A stretch of DNA of 64,000 nt. Source: an uncultured Lachnospiraceae bacterium. Its GTDB lineage: Bacteria; Bacillota; Clostridia; Lachnospirales; Lachnospiraceae. Under the pieces are notes generated by a model. It saw only the letters and a list, made by a program, of their open reading frames with translations. It ran no database searches and was not told where the DNA came from. Within the stretch, counting starts at the first letter, position 1. Each line of letters opens with the position of its first letter. Below are positions 1 to 9,307 of the stretch, one piece after another. The stretch spans positions 1 through 64,000 of the forward strand of contig CANQVH010000014.1 of NCBI GenBank assembly GCA_947627245.1. Reading direction: 5' to 3'. The position numbers and the translations under genes were made by a program.

Positions 1-423
1 GGCGACGGCAAGAACGTCCGCGACTGGCTGTACGTGGAGGATCACGCGAAGGGCATCGACATGGTGCAGGAGAAGGGTCGTCTGTTTGAGACATACAACA
101 TCGGCGGACACAATGAGAAACAGAATATTCAGATCATACATATCATTCTGGATACGCTGCAGGAGATGCTGCCGCAGGACGATCCGCGAAGGACTTTGGT
201 GAGCGAGAAGCTGATCACTTATGTGACGGACCGCAAGGGGCATGACCGCCGATATGCGATCGCGCCGGACAAGATTCGCGCTGAGGTCGGCTGGGAGCCG
301 GAGACGATGTTCGAAGAAGGGATCCGCAAGACGATCCGCTGGTTTTTTGAGAACGAGGAGTGGATGAAGAACGTGACGAGCGGGGATTACCAGAAGTATT
401 ACGAAGAAATGTATCAGAATTAA
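1..423 (+). CDS. rfbB: dTDP-glucose 4,6-dehydratase, C-terminal part (5' end outside window)
   Basis: This is the last 140 codons of an extended short-chain dehydrogenase; the frame is open from base 1 and stops with TAA at 421. RfbB converts dTDP-glucose to dTDP-4-keto-6-deoxyglucose, the precursor of dTDP-rhamnose and of dTDP-amino sugars. Visible family marks are RDWLYVEDHAKGID near the start, YNIGG followed by NEKQNI, and the C-terminal GWEPETMFEEGIRKTIRWF block. The N-terminal NAD-binding Rossmann half lies upstream of the window. rfbA and rfbC follow on the same strand, so this is the nucleotide-sugar supply part of the polysaccharide locus. rfbD, which would complete dTDP-rhamnose synthesis, is not in the window and may lie upstream. 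Confidence 0.93.
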   Translation, partial: GDGKNVRDWLYVEDHAKGIDMVQEKGRLFETYNIGGHNEKQNIQIIHIILDTLQEMLPQDDPRRTLVSEKLITYVTDRKGHDRRYAIAPDKIRAEVGWEPETMFEEGIRKTIRWFFENEEWMKNVTSGDYQKYYEEMYQN

Positions 424-447
424 AATTTTTCCAAAAATAAAAATTTT
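422..447. repeat. AT-only inverted repeat after rfbB
   Basis: Two perfect 9-base arms of A and T (422-430 and 439-447) flank an 8-base spacer just after the rfbB stop. The hairpin would be weak because it has no G-C pairs. It may be a weak pause or processing site. No standard terminator is seen, so rfbA is probably co-transcribed. Confidence 0.3.
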
Positions 448-518
448 CCGAAGAGATCTGTGCTGAGGGAAATGGCAGGAATATTTGAGGAAGCTCGAAG
501 CGAAAGGAACAGGAAACC

Positions 519-1388
519 ATGAAAGGTATCATACTTGCCGGCGGAGCCGGTACGAGGCTTTATCCATTGACGAAGGCGGTGTCCAAACAGATCCTTCCGG
601 TTTACGACAAGCCGATGATCTACTATCCGCTGTCGACGCTGATGCTGGCGGGCATCCGCGAGATCCTGATCATCTCGACTCCGCGGGATCTGCCTGTGTT
701 CCGCGAGCTTCTGGGAACCGGGGAACAACTGGGCCTGAAACTGTCCTACGCGGTGCAGGAATCTCCGCGCGGGCTGGCGGACGCTTTTCTGATCGGCGAG
801 GAATTTATCGGGAGCGACCGTGTGGCGCTCGTGCTCGGAGACAATATTTTTTACGGGCAGAGCTTCTCGAAGCTGCTTCTGAATGTTGCCTCAAGGGAAG
901 AGGGCGCGACGATCTTTGGCTATTACGTGCGTGACCCGCGGGAGTACGGCGTCGTCGAGTTCGACGAGGAAGGAAAGGCTATCTCCATCGAGGAGAAGCC
1001 GGAGCACCCGAAGTCCAATTACGCGGTGCCGGGGTTATATTTCTATGACAATGAGGTTGTGAAGATCGCAAAAAATGTCAGGCCTTCGGCGCGCGGGGAG
1101 ATCGAGATCACGAGTGTGAACAATGAATATCTGCGCCGCGGCCAGCTCCGTGTAGAGACGATGGGACGCGGGTTCGCGTGGCTCGATACGGGCAGTCATG
1201 ATTCTCTGCTGGACGCGTCCGATTTCGTGGCGGCGTTCCAGAAGCGTCAGGGACTTTATATTTCCTGCATCGAGGAGATTGCGTATAAGAGAGGATTTAT
1301 TGACAGGGATCAACTGATTGCGCTGGCGCAGCCGCTTTTGAAGACGGCATACGGGAAGTATATGCTTGAGGTCGCGGAAGGGCTTTGA
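519..1388 (+). CDS. rfbA: glucose-1-phosphate thymidylyltransferase
   Basis: RfbA joins glucose-1-phosphate and dTTP to make dTDP-glucose, the first step of the dTDP-rhamnose pathway. The 289 residues match the usual length. The nucleotidyltransferase signature [11 protein letters not shown] is at residues 8-18, followed by [20 protein letters not shown]. Also visible are the metal-binding [10 protein letters not shown] segment, [16 protein letters not shown], and a C-terminal [13 protein letters not shown] block. The start ATG at 519 has a GGAACAGGAA ribosome-binding stretch before it. The gene sits 95 bases after rfbB and 193 bases before rfbC, on the same strand, so one transcript is likely. 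Confidence 0.97.
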   Translation: MKGIILAGGAGTRLYPLTKAVSKQILPVYDKPMIYYPLSTLMLAGIREILIISTPRDLPVFRELLGTGEQLGLKLSYAVQESPRGLADAFLIGEEFIGSDRVALVLGDNIFYGQSFSKLLLNVASREEGATIFGYYVRDPREYGVVEFDEEGKAISIEEKPEHPKSNYAVPGLYFYDNEVVKIAKNVRPSARGEIEITSVNNEYLRRGQLRVETMGRGFAWLDTGSHDSLLDASDFVAAFQKRQGLYISCIEEIAYKRGFIDRDQLIALAQPLLKTAYGKYMLEVAEGL

Positions 1389-1581
1389 TTATAATCAGGC
1401 CGCGCTGCAGATTCGGGGCACGTAAAGGAGCTCAGGAAAGGATGCCTTTGTCTGAGGTGCTAAGAGCTGGAGCGATTGCCGGAACGACTCCGGGCAGATA
1501 GAGCAGGGGTATAAAGGCAGAGCCGGTGAAAAGCTGCGGATGAAGGACAGGATTCGATAAGTAAGGAAAGGAATCAAAAAA
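1389..1581. other. 193-base spacer between rfbA and rfbC
   Basis: No open frame with a ribosome-binding site, no tRNA and no strong terminator is visible here. The last bases hold a purine-rich AAGGAAAGGAA stretch that serves as the ribosome-binding site of rfbC. Confidence 0.5.
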
Positions 1582-2151
1582 ATGGGAAAGATAACGGTTG
1601 AGACGTGCGGGATTGAGGGCCTGAAGGTTATCACTCCGGCGGTATTCGGGGACGATCGCGGTTATTTTATGGAGACCTACAATTACAACGATTTCAAAGA
1701 GGCCGGGATCGACCAGATCTTCGTGCAGGACAATCAGTCCGCATCCCGGAAGGGTGTGCTGCGCGGCATGCATTTTCAGATCAATTACCCGCAGGATAAG
1801 CTTGTGCGTGTGATCTCCGGAGAGGTGTTTGATGTCGTCGTGGATCTGCGCGAGGGTTCAAAGACCTACGGACAGTGGCATGGCGTGCGTCTTTCCGCAG
1901 AGAACAAAAAGCAGTTCTTCATTCCGAAGAACTTCGCGCACGGATTCCTTGTGCTTTCCGACTATGCGGAGTTCGCATACAAATGCACGGACTTTTATCA
2001 TCCGAACGATGAGGGCGGCATTCGCTACGACGATCCGGATATCGGAATTGAATGGCCGATTCCGAAGGAGATGGAGCCGATCATGTCTGAGAAGGACACG
2101 AAATGGGGCGGACTGCGCGCCTATATGCAGGAGCGCGGCATACATCAGTAA
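1582..2151 (+). CDS. rfbC: dTDP-4-dehydrorhamnose 3,5-epimerase
   Basis: RfbC epimerises dTDP-4-keto-6-deoxyglucose at C3 and C5 to give dTDP-4-keto-L-rhamnose. At 189 residues it is the usual length for this cupin-fold enzyme. Family motifs are visible: GYFMETYN near residue 27, then FVQDNQSASRKGVLRGMHFQ with the catalytic His of the RGMHFQ motif. VRVISGEVFDVVVDLR, FFIPKNFAHGFLVLS and YKCTDFYHP follow. The ATG at 1582 is preceded by a purine-rich AAGGAAAGGAATC. The product still needs RfbD for the final reduction; that gene is not in the window. Confidence 0.97.
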   Translation: MGKITVETCGIEGLKVITPAVFGDDRGYFMETYNYNDFKEAGIDQIFVQDNQSASRKGVLRGMHFQINYPQDKLVRVISGEVFDVVVDLREGSKTYGQWHGVRLSAENKKQFFIPKNFAHGFLVLSDYAEFAYKCTDFYHPNDEGGIRYDDPDIGIEWPIPKEMEPIMSEKDTKWGGLRAYMQERGIHQ

Positions 2152-2190
2152 GAATCTTGACATGGTAGCTGACTCACAGGAGTTTTGTGT

Positions 2191-3003
2191 ATGAAGAAGG
2201 AAAATTCATTGCCGGCGCAGATCTATCAGAGCCGGAGAATGATCTATAAATTGGCAAAGAATGACTTCCGGAAGAAGTTCGCGGGCTCGTACCTCGGGAT
2301 CGTCTGGGCGTTCATTCAGCCGGTCGTGACGGTGCTGGTGTACTGGTTCGTGTTTCAGGTGGGATTTCGGGCGGATCAGGGCGTACTTCCGGTGCCGTTT
2401 GTGCTGTATCTGGTGGCGGGCATCGTCCCGTGGTTCTTTTTTCAGGACGCGCTGAACGGGGGCACGAACGCGCTCATTGAGTACAGCTATCTGGTGAAGA
2501 AGGTGGTGTTCAATATCAGCGTTCTTCCGATCGTGAAGCTGATCTCGGCGCTGTTTGTCCACCTGTTTTTTGTGTGTTTTATCGCGCTTTTGTACTGCTT
2601 CTACGGACATTTCCCGGATCTGTACTACCTCCAACTGTTTTATTATACGGGGGGACTTTTCCTGCTGACGCTCGGACTTTGCTATGCGACGGGCGCGGTG
2701 GTCGTGTTTTTCCGCGATCTCTCCCAGATCATCGGCATCGGACTGCAGGTCGGCATCTGGCTGACGCCGATCATGTGGATTGCCGACAGTATGCTGGCGG
2801 AGCATCCGGTCATCCTGAAGATCCTTAAGCTGAATCCGGTTTACTATATCGTCGCAGGCTACCGCGACGCGTTCATTTACAAGCATTGGTTCTGGGAGCG
2901 TCCGCTGTGGACGCTGTACTTCTGGGCCTTCACGGTCGGCGCGTTCCTGTTCGGGACATGGGTGTTCCGGCGGCTGAAGGTGCATTTTGCGGATGTGCTG
3001 TAA
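2191..3003 (+). CDS. wzm: ABC-2 type polysaccharide exporter, permease (Wzm-like)
   Basis: This is the membrane half of an ABC exporter that moves a finished lipid-linked polysaccharide across the membrane. The 270-residue protein starts with a cytoplasmic amphipathic segment, with KNDFRKKFAGSYLG before the first membrane span, as is typical of Wzm/RgpC/TagG proteins. About six hydrophobic spans follow, and the usual C-terminal LKLNPVYYIVAGYRDAF motif is present. I chose ATG 2191 over an in-frame TTG at 2185 because AGGAG at 2178-2182 sits at the right distance. The ATPase gene follows after 59 bases. The neighbouring rfb genes suggest a 6-deoxyhexose-containing cargo. Confidence 0.92.
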   Translation: MKKENSLPAQIYQSRRMIYKLAKNDFRKKFAGSYLGIVWAFIQPVVTVLVYWFVFQVGFRADQGVLPVPFVLYLVAGIVPWFFFQDALNGGTNALIEYSYLVKKVVFNISVLPIVKLISALFVHLFFVCFIALLYCFYGHFPDLYYLQLFYYTGGLFLLTLGLCYATGAVVVFFRDLSQIIGIGLQVGIWLTPIMWIADSMLAEHPVILKILKLNPVYYIVAGYRDAFIYKHWFWERPLWTLYFWAFTVGAFLFGTWVFRRLKVHFADVL

Positions 3004-3062
3004 GACCGCATTCGGCTCCTGCGGCGTCCAGTTGCTCACTAAATACGAAAAAGGAATCGCAT

Positions 3063-4352
3063 ATGAAAAACGACATCGCGATCCATGTGGATCACCTCTC
3101 AAAACTGTATAAGCTCTACGACAAGCCGTCCGATCGTCTGAAGGAGAGCTTGGGGCTGACGAGAAAAAAATGCTACCGGGAGCACTATGCGCTCACGGAC
3201 GTCAGCTTTGACATCGGCAAGGGAGAGACGGTCGGCATCATCGGGACGAATGGGGCGGGCAAGTCGACGATCCTCAAGATCATCACGGGCGTGCTGAACC
3301 CGACGCAGGGCGAGGTGACGGTCGACGGGCGCATTTCCGCGCTGCTCGAGCTGGGCGCGGGCTTCAATATGGAGTACACCGGGATCGAGAATATCTATCT
3401 GAACGGGACCATGATGGGCTTTTCGGAGGAGGAGATCGACGCGAGGCTGGAGAGCATTCTGGCCTTTGCCGATATCGGAGACTTCGTCTATCAGCCGGTC
3501 AAAATGTATTCGAGCGGCATGTTCGTGCGGCTGGCGTTTGCGGTCGCGATCAACATCGATCCGGAGATATTGATCGTCGACGAAGCGCTTTCGGTCGGCG
3601 ATGTGTTTTTTCAGGCGAAGTGCTATCGCAAATTTGAGGAGTTCAAACAGCAGGGGAAGACGATCCTTTTCGTCACGCACGATCTGACCAGTATCAGCAA
3701 GTACTGCGACCGCGTGATTCTGCTGGATCATGGAAAAGTGATGGGCTACGGTTCTCCGAAGGAGACGGTAGATCTCTACAAACGGCTTCTGGTCGGTCAG
3801 GGACCGGACGGGGAGGAAGGGCCGAAGGGGACGCAGGCCTATACGAAGAAACAGGGCTGGATCGCGCCGTATGAGATGAACCCGAACGCGCTCGAATACG
3901 GGGACAAGCGGGCGGAGCTGCTCGGTTTCATGCTGCTGGATGCGGACGGGCTTCCGACAAACACGGTCGACAAGGGCTCGTATTTCACGATGAAGCTGCG
4001 CGCGCGGTACAATGAGGATATTGACGATCCGATTTTTGCCTACACGATCAAGGATATGCGGGGGACGGAGATCACCGGAACGAACACGATGTATGAAAAG
4101 ATCACGGTACAGCCCCGCAAGGCGGGCGAGACCGACGTGGTGACCTTCACGCAGAAGGCCGATCTGCAGGGCGGCGAGTATTTGATCTCGTTCGGGCTGA
4201 CCGGGTATCGGGACGGCGATTTTGTGGTGTATCACCGCCTGTACGACGCTTGCAGTCTTGTCGTGGTGTCGACAAAGAATACGGTCGGATTTTATGATAT
4301 GAATTCTGAGGTCACGGTAGAACGGGAAGACGGGGACAGAACGGATGGATAA
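3063..4352 (+). CDS. wzt: ABC polysaccharide exporter ATPase with C-terminal glycan-binding domain (Wzt-like)
   Basis: This is the ATP-hydrolysing partner of the preceding permease. In the 429 residues, Walker A GTNGAGKST is at 61-69, the ABC signature is in YSSGMFVRLAFAVA, and Walker B ILIVDEALSVGD follows; the nucleotide-binding domain ends near residue 245. The remaining ~180 residues form a separate domain rich in beta-type sequence (for example YFTMKLRARYNED and GGEYLISFGLTGY). This matches the C-terminal domain of Wzt proteins from O9a-type systems, which recognises the modified end of the glycan before export. ATG 3063 has AAAGGAATC upstream. The stop overlaps the next gene by 8 bases, which fits translational coupling with the capping-type enzyme. 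Confidence 0.92.
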   Translation: MKNDIAIHVDHLSKLYKLYDKPSDRLKESLGLTRKKCYREHYALTDVSFDIGKGETVGIIGTNGAGKSTILKIITGVLNPTQGEVTVDGRISALLELGAGFNMEYTGIENIYLNGTMMGFSEEEIDARLESILAFADIGDFVYQPVKMYSSGMFVRLAFAVAINIDPEILIVDEALSVGDVFFQAKCYRKFEEFKQQGKTILFVTHDLTSISKYCDRVILLDHGKVMGYGSPKETVDLYKRLLVGQGPDGEEGPKGTQAYTKKQGWIAPYEMNPNALEYGDKRAELLGFMLLDADGLPTNTVDKGSYFTMKLRARYNEDIDDPIFAYTIKDMRGTEITGTNTMYEKITVQPRKAGETDVVTFTQKADLQGGEYLISFGLTGYRDGDFVVYHRLYDACSLVVVSTKNTVGFYDMNSEVTVEREDGDRTDG

Positions 4353-6693
4353 GAGGCAGGAATACAACAAAGCCGGGGCGCAGGGGGATGCGCACGGAGA
4401 CAGTCCGAAAGAGGCGCATATGGAAAAGATCGGACAGGTGACGCTTGACTATACGTATTATCCGGGCGAGGATCAGTACAGCGACGGCGGCATCGAGGAC
4501 GAAATGCTCCGGATCGCAATGGAATGCAAAGAGGACGAATTTGAGGACGTGATCGTCCGCAGCAAAAGCTGGCCGGTCCTGTATCATTTCTCCCATGTCC
4601 GGCAGAACATCATCGACTGGCTTCCGATGACCGGGCAGGAGAGCGTGCTTGAGATCGGAGCGGGACCCGGGGCGATCACCGGGGCGCTCGTGAAAAAGGC
4701 ACGGCAGGTGACTTGTATCGATCTGTCGAGGAAGCGCAGCCTGATCAACGCGTACCGCCATCGGGACTGCGGGAATCTGCGCCTTCTGGTGGGAAATTTT
4801 CAGGATATCGAGCGCAGCCTTGAGGAGCGGTTCGATCTGATTACGCTGATCGGCGTGTTTGAATACGCGCAGTATTCTATACAGGCGGAGGATCCGTTCG
4901 TGGAATATCTGCGGCGGATCCGGCGGCATCTGAAGCAGGGCGGACGGCTGGTGATCGCGATCGAAAACCGGCTGGGGCTGAAATACTGGGCCGGGGCGAC
5001 CGAGGACCATACGGGCGTTTATTTTGAAGGGCTGGAGGGCTATCCGACGACGGATTATGTCCGCACCTTCTCGAAACCGGAGCTCGAGGCCGTCTTGCGG
5101 CAGGCGGGCTTTGAAAACGATACATTTTATTATCCGTATCCGGACTATAAGCTTTCGGAGAAGCTGTATTCCGACGCGTATCTCCCGAAGCGGGGAGAGC
5201 TGAACCACAATCGGCAGAATCTGGACCGGGAGCGCATACAGGTATTCAGCGAGGAGCGGGTCTATGATTCACTGACGGGAAGCGGGCTTTTCCCGCAATT
5301 CTCCAATTCGTTTTTTGCGGTCTGCAAGGCCGCGGATGACGGGATGACGTTGCCGGTGGATCCGAGGCCGGATGTTTCGGCGGCGGATTCTCAGGTACTG
5401 TTTACCAAGTATTCGAACGAGCGGGATCGGAGGTTCCGGATCCGCACGGACATTCTGGAAGAGAACGGCGCGCGCCTCATCTGCAAGACGGCGCAGGGGC
5501 CGGAGGCCGCAGCCCACATCGCGCATATCTATGATTCCTATCTGGCGCTGAAGAAGGATCTGGCGGGCACGTCCCTGTCTGTGAACGAGTGCGTGCCGGA
5601 GACAGGCCGCATTGCACAGGGAGAGACGCGCGGCGAGGAAATGCCTGACATTCAGGCCGCCGATGTGGAGCATCAGGCAGCTTTCCGCCCGGAAAAGCTG
5701 AGCTTTCCGTGGCTGTCCGGGCGGACGCTCGAGGAAGAGCTGGACGGGCTTTTGCAGAGCCACAGGCTCGGGGAAGTGAAGGAGAAGATCCGCGATTATT
5801 TGGCGCTGTTTTCGGATTGCGATACGGAGTTTGTGCCGACGCCGGAGTTTGCGGAGGTGTTCGGGAACGTCTCGTTCGCGCGCCCGCAGAAGAGCCGGGC
5901 CGTCTCCGATATTGACATGATCTTTTCAAATGTCATCGAGACGGAGAACGGCCGGGAGCTGATCGACTACGAGTGGACGTTTGACTTTCCGGTTCCGCTC
6001 CGATTCCTGCACTACCGCTGTCTGCATTATTATGCGCAGGGAAACGCGGCCCGCGCGGGCGGGGAGCTTGACGAGCGGCGGCTCATGGAGGAATTTGACA
6101 TTACCGGGGACGAGCAGCGGCAGTTCGCGGCGATGGAGCGGAGTTTTCAGAAATATATTCTGGGCGGGTACCGCCCGATCTGGAAACTGTATGACGATAT
6201 CTCGGACGGGGTGATCGAGATCGCCCCGCTTGTGGCGAAGGAAAGCCTGCGCAAAAAACACTGCCCGGCGTCGGTATGGTTCGATACGGGAAACGGCTTT
6301 TCGGAAGAGGGGCGCAGGGAATATCCGCTCGCGCGGACAGAAGGTACGACGCTTGAGATCGAGCTTCCGGAGGGCACGAAGGCGCTGCGGTTAAAACCGT
6401 ACAGCGGAAGGTGCCTCGTGCGGCTGAAGGCGGTCGGACAGGAGGAGCGCACGCTTGCGTGGACGTCCAACGGTTCGCCTGCGGACAACGGAGATCTGAT
6501 CTTTGACACGGACGATCCGCAGATCGAGATCGAGACGCAGGGGGACGCGCCGGTACAGATCTCGTTCGGTGTCGAGCCGCTTACGGGCTTTGCGCGCGAG
6601 CTGATCCTGAATCAGCACGGACGGATCCGCTGGATGGAGCAGACAAAGGCGTGGAGACTATACCGGAAGCTGAGGGGTTCAAAGCAGATATGA
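4345..6693 (+). CDS. large methyltransferase with kinase-like middle domain (WbdD-like organisation)
   Basis: The N-terminal part is a class I SAM-dependent methyltransferase: motif I LEIGAGPGAITGAL starts near residue 102, followed by VTCIDLS and LITLIGVFEYAQ. From about residue 350 the protein resembles an aminoglycoside-kinase fold. LICKTAQGP holds a candidate ATP-binding Lys381. DIDMIFSN has Asp524 five residues before Asn529, the catalytic-loop spacing. LIDYEW holds a candidate metal-binding Asp541. A C-terminal beta-rich region follows from about 640. In the E. coli O9a system the gene order wzm-wzt-wbdD is the same, and WbdD (methyltransferase plus kinase) caps the chain. Here the kinase assignment is my inference from motifs. 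An alternative start is ATG 4420, which has AAAGAGG upstream; ATG 4345 overlaps the wzt stop. Confidence 0.8.
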   Translation: MDKRQEYNKAGAQGDAHGDSPKEAHMEKIGQVTLDYTYYPGEDQYSDGGIEDEMLRIAMECKEDEFEDVIVRSKSWPVLYHFSHVRQNIIDWLPMTGQESVLEIGAGPGAITGALVKKARQVTCIDLSRKRSLINAYRHRDCGNLRLLVGNFQDIERSLEERFDLITLIGVFEYAQYSIQAEDPFVEYLRRIRRHLKQGGRLVIAIENRLGLKYWAGATEDHTGVYFEGLEGYPTTDYVRTFSKPELEAVLRQAGFENDTFYYPYPDYKLSEKLYSDAYLPKRGELNHNRQNLDRERIQVFSEERVYDSLTGSGLFPQFSNSFFAVCKAADDGMTLPVDPRPDVSAADSQVLFTKYSNERDRRFRIRTDILEENGARLICKTAQGPEAAAHIAHIYDSYLALKKDLAGTSLSVNECVPETGRIAQGETRGEEMPDIQAADVEHQAAFRPEKLSFPWLSGRTLEEELDGLLQSHRLGEVKEKIRDYLALFSDCDTEFVPTPEFAEVFGNVSFARPQKSRAVSDIDMIFSNVIETENGRELIDYEWTFDFPVPLRFLHYRCLHYYAQGNAARAGGELDERRLMEEFDITGDEQRQFAAMERSFQKYILGGYRPIWKLYDDISDGVIEIAPLVAKESLRKKHCPASVWFDTGNGFSEEGRREYPLARTEGTTLEIELPEGTKALRLKPYSGRCLVRLKAVGQEERTLAWTSNGSPADNGDLIFDTDDPQIEIETQGDAPVQISFGVEPLTGFARELILNQHGRIRWMEQTKAWRLYRKLRGSKQI

Positions 6694-9197
6694 AACGATT
6701 TAACAGGGAGCGGGTCCGTTTCCATCTGAAAGAACCGAATACGCTTGTGATTCAGGGCTGGTTCGAGGACGATGCGGCGGGCGCGGAGCAGTTCGAGGCG
6801 CGGATGGCGGGAAGAAAGCTTCCGCTGACCGTTCGTGTGCAGCGGGGCGTCGAGGTCACGAAAAAATATCTCCGTTACAAGACGAATGTGATGACGGAAT
6901 ATTTCGTGATGGTCGAGCTGCCGGGTTTTCGGGAAAATGCAGCCAAAGACGCTGCCGGCCGGACCGGGCAGGCGTCTTCCGGAGAAGGACGGGACGCGCG
7001 AGCGGGAATGCTTGAGGTATATCACACGGGCGAAACCGGCCGTTCTTGTATCTACCGCGCTTTCGGACATACGCTGGAAAAGCTTTCTCACCGCATGGAG
7101 TCATGGGTGGAGAAGCTGGACGAGCTTTCGGACGGCAGATACCGGCTGCGCGGGTGGTATATCGGCTGCGATCACGCGCAGATGGCGCTTCTGGATGCCG
7201 ACGGACATGTGATCGAGACGGAACGCACGCAGGCGGAGCGCATCGATATTCTTGGGGAATTTCCGGAGGCGGAGCTTGCGGACACGCACGGATTTGAGCT
7301 TGTGTTTGCAAAGCCCGGGGACAATTTCCTGCGCCTCGCGATCAAGGGAGAGGGGAAGAAAGCTCTCTATCCGATCAACTGCAGCAAGATGCTCTCCGGC
7401 AGGGAGGGATTCGCGAATCTGTGCCGGAAGAGCTGGCGGTATCTGAGGCGGAAAGGCTTCCGCCAGTTCACGAAGCGGGTGTCGGATCAGGTGCTCGGCA
7501 TCGACAGTATCAGCTACGACAGATGGCGCAGAAAATACGGCGTGACCGCGCAGGAGCTGCAGCGTCAGCGGAATCAGCATCTCGGCTGCGAGCCGAAGAT
7601 CAGCATTCTGGTGCCGGTGTACCGCACGCCGGAAAAATATCTGAGAGAGATGATCGCGTCCGTGAAGGCGCAGACCTATAAAAACTGGGAGCTGGTTCTC
7701 TCGGACGGCAGCGGGGAGGATTCTCCCGTTGCAGATTTGCTTGCGCGCTATGCCCGGGAGGACAAACGGATTCGTGTGCTGAACCACGGACGGAAGCTGC
7801 GCATCGCCGAGAATACGAACGAGGCGATCAGGGCGGCGGCCGGGGAATACCTGCTGTTCGGGGATCACGACGATCTGCTGGCGCCGGACGCCCTGTTCGC
7901 TTGCGTGAAGCGGATCAACGACGCGCCGCAGACGGAGCTGATCTACTCGGACGAGGACAAGGTCGACGCGGGCGGACGGCATTTTTTCCAGCCGCATTTC
8001 AAGCCGGACTACAGCCCGGATCTGCTGTGCAGCATGAATTATTTCTGCCATCTGGTGATGGTGAAGCGCAGTCTGCAGGAGCGTGTGGGTTTTTTGGACG
8101 CCGCGTTTGACGGAGCGCAGGATTACGACTATGTGCTGCGCTGCACGGAGCAGACGACGCCGGAACGGATCGCGCATATCCCGCAGATCCTTTATCACTG
8201 GCGCGCACACGGAGGATCGACTTCCGAGAATCCGGAGAGCAAGCGGTATGCCTTCGAGGCGGGGGCGCGCGCGATCCAGGCGCACTATGACAGGCTCGGG
8301 ATTCCGGCGAAGGTCACAGAAGGGGAATACGCCGGGCTTTATCACTCGGACTATGAAATCGTGGGCGAGCCGCTGATCTCGATCCTGATCCCGAATAAAG
8401 ACCACATCGCGGATCTGCGCAAATGCATCGGCGCGATCGAGCAGAAATCGGACTATCGCAATTTCGAGTACGTTGTGATTGAGAACAACAGTCAGGAACC
8501 GAAGACCTTCGAGGAATACGAGGCGCTGATGCGCGAGAATCCGAAGGTGAGAGTCGTGCGCTACGAAGGAAGTTTTAATTTTTCCGACATCAACAATTTC
8601 GGCGCGGCGCACGCGAAGGGCGAGTATTTCCTTCTGCTCAACAACGACACGGAGATTATCCGCCCGGACTGCCTGCTGCAGTTGCTCGGCTACTGTCAGC
8701 GGCCGGACGTCGGGATCGTCGGCGCGAGGCTCTACTACGAGGATGATATTATCCAGCACGCGGGCGTTGTGCTCGGTTTCGGCGGGATCGCCGGTCATAC
8801 GTTTATCGGACAGAGACGCACGGACAACGGCTACTTTTCGAGGATCATCTGCGCTCAGAATTACAGTGCCGTGACCGCGGCCTGCATGATGGTGCGGGCG
8901 TCGGTTTACCGCGAGGTCGGGGGCATGTCCGTCGATCTTCCCGTGGCGTTCAACGATATCGATTTTTGCATGAAGGTGCGCAGGGCGGGGTATCTGATCG
9001 TGTATAACCCGCGCGCCGAGCTTTATCATTATGAGTCGAAGTCGAGAGGGCTTGAGAATACGCAGGAGAAGATCGAGCGATTCAATCAGGAGATGGCGCG
9101 CTTCCTCGACCGCTGGGGCGAGGAAGTGAAGGCCGGAGATCCGTACTACAATCCGAATCTGACGCTGGATAAGGCAGATTTTTCCCTGAAGGTGTGA
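6690..9197 (+). CDS. two-domain GT2 glycosyltransferase with extra N-terminal domain
   Basis: The 835-residue protein has an N-terminal region (1 to about 240) of unknown function with beta-type sequence. It then has two GT-A fold family 2 glycosyltransferase domains. The first starts near residue 304 (ISILVPVYRTPEKYL), with LLFGDHDDLLAPDAL and YSDEDKVD as nucleotide and metal motifs. The second starts near residue 560 (ISILIPNKD), with LLLNNDTEII, an NDIDFCMKV acceptor-side motif and YHYESKSRG. Such proteins add sugars to a lipid-linked glycan in the cytoplasm. The start ATG overlaps the previous stop as ATGA at 6690-6693; a GTG at 6651 is also in frame but less likely. The donor sugar cannot be told from sequence, though dTDP-rhamnose is a fair guess. 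Confidence 0.9.
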   Translation: MKRFNRERVRFHLKEPNTLVIQGWFEDDAAGAEQFEARMAGRKLPLTVRVQRGVEVTKKYLRYKTNVMTEYFVMVELPGFRENAAKDAAGRTGQASSGEGRDARAGMLEVYHTGETGRSCIYRAFGHTLEKLSHRMESWVEKLDELSDGRYRLRGWYIGCDHAQMALLDADGHVIETERTQAERIDILGEFPEAELADTHGFELVFAKPGDNFLRLAIKGEGKKALYPINCSKMLSGREGFANLCRKSWRYLRRKGFRQFTKRVSDQVLGIDSISYDRWRRKYGVTAQELQRQRNQHLGCEPKISILVPVYRTPEKYLREMIASVKAQTYKNWELVLSDGSGEDSPVADLLARYAREDKRIRVLNHGRKLRIAENTNEAIRAAAGEYLLFGDHDDLLAPDALFACVKRINDAPQTELIYSDEDKVDAGGRHFFQPHFKPDYSPDLLCSMNYFCHLVMVKRSLQERVGFLDAAFDGAQDYDYVLRCTEQTTPERIAHIPQILYHWRAHGGSTSENPESKRYAFEAGARAIQAHYDRLGIPAKVTEGEYAGLYHSDYEIVGEPLISILIPNKDHIADLRKCIGAIEQKSDYRNFEYVVIENNSQEPKTFEEYEALMRENPKVRVVRYEGSFNFSDINNFGAAHAKGEYFLLLNNDTEIIRPDCLLQLLGYCQRPDVGIVGARLYYEDDIIQHAGVVLGFGGIAGHTFIGQRRTDNGYFSRIICAQNYSAVTAACMMVRASVYREVGGMSVDLPVAFNDIDFCMKVRRAGYLIVYNPRAELYHYESKSRGLENTQEKIERFNQEMARFLDRWGEEVKAGDPYYNPNLTLDKADFSLKV

Positions 9198-9307
9198 GGA
9201 CAGCCGCCAGATGGTAAGTGTGTTTTCAGGAACGGAGGAGCCCGGCAAGAATGCCGAGAGGCAAGGTCGTCCCGGCAGGATAGGAAATGCGCAGGAGGAC
9301 AGATGAT

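Noticed and set aside
2886-3062. Upstream extension of the wzt frame
   Set aside because: It overlaps the wzm coding end and lacks family similarity; the Wzt N-terminus starts at ATG 3063.
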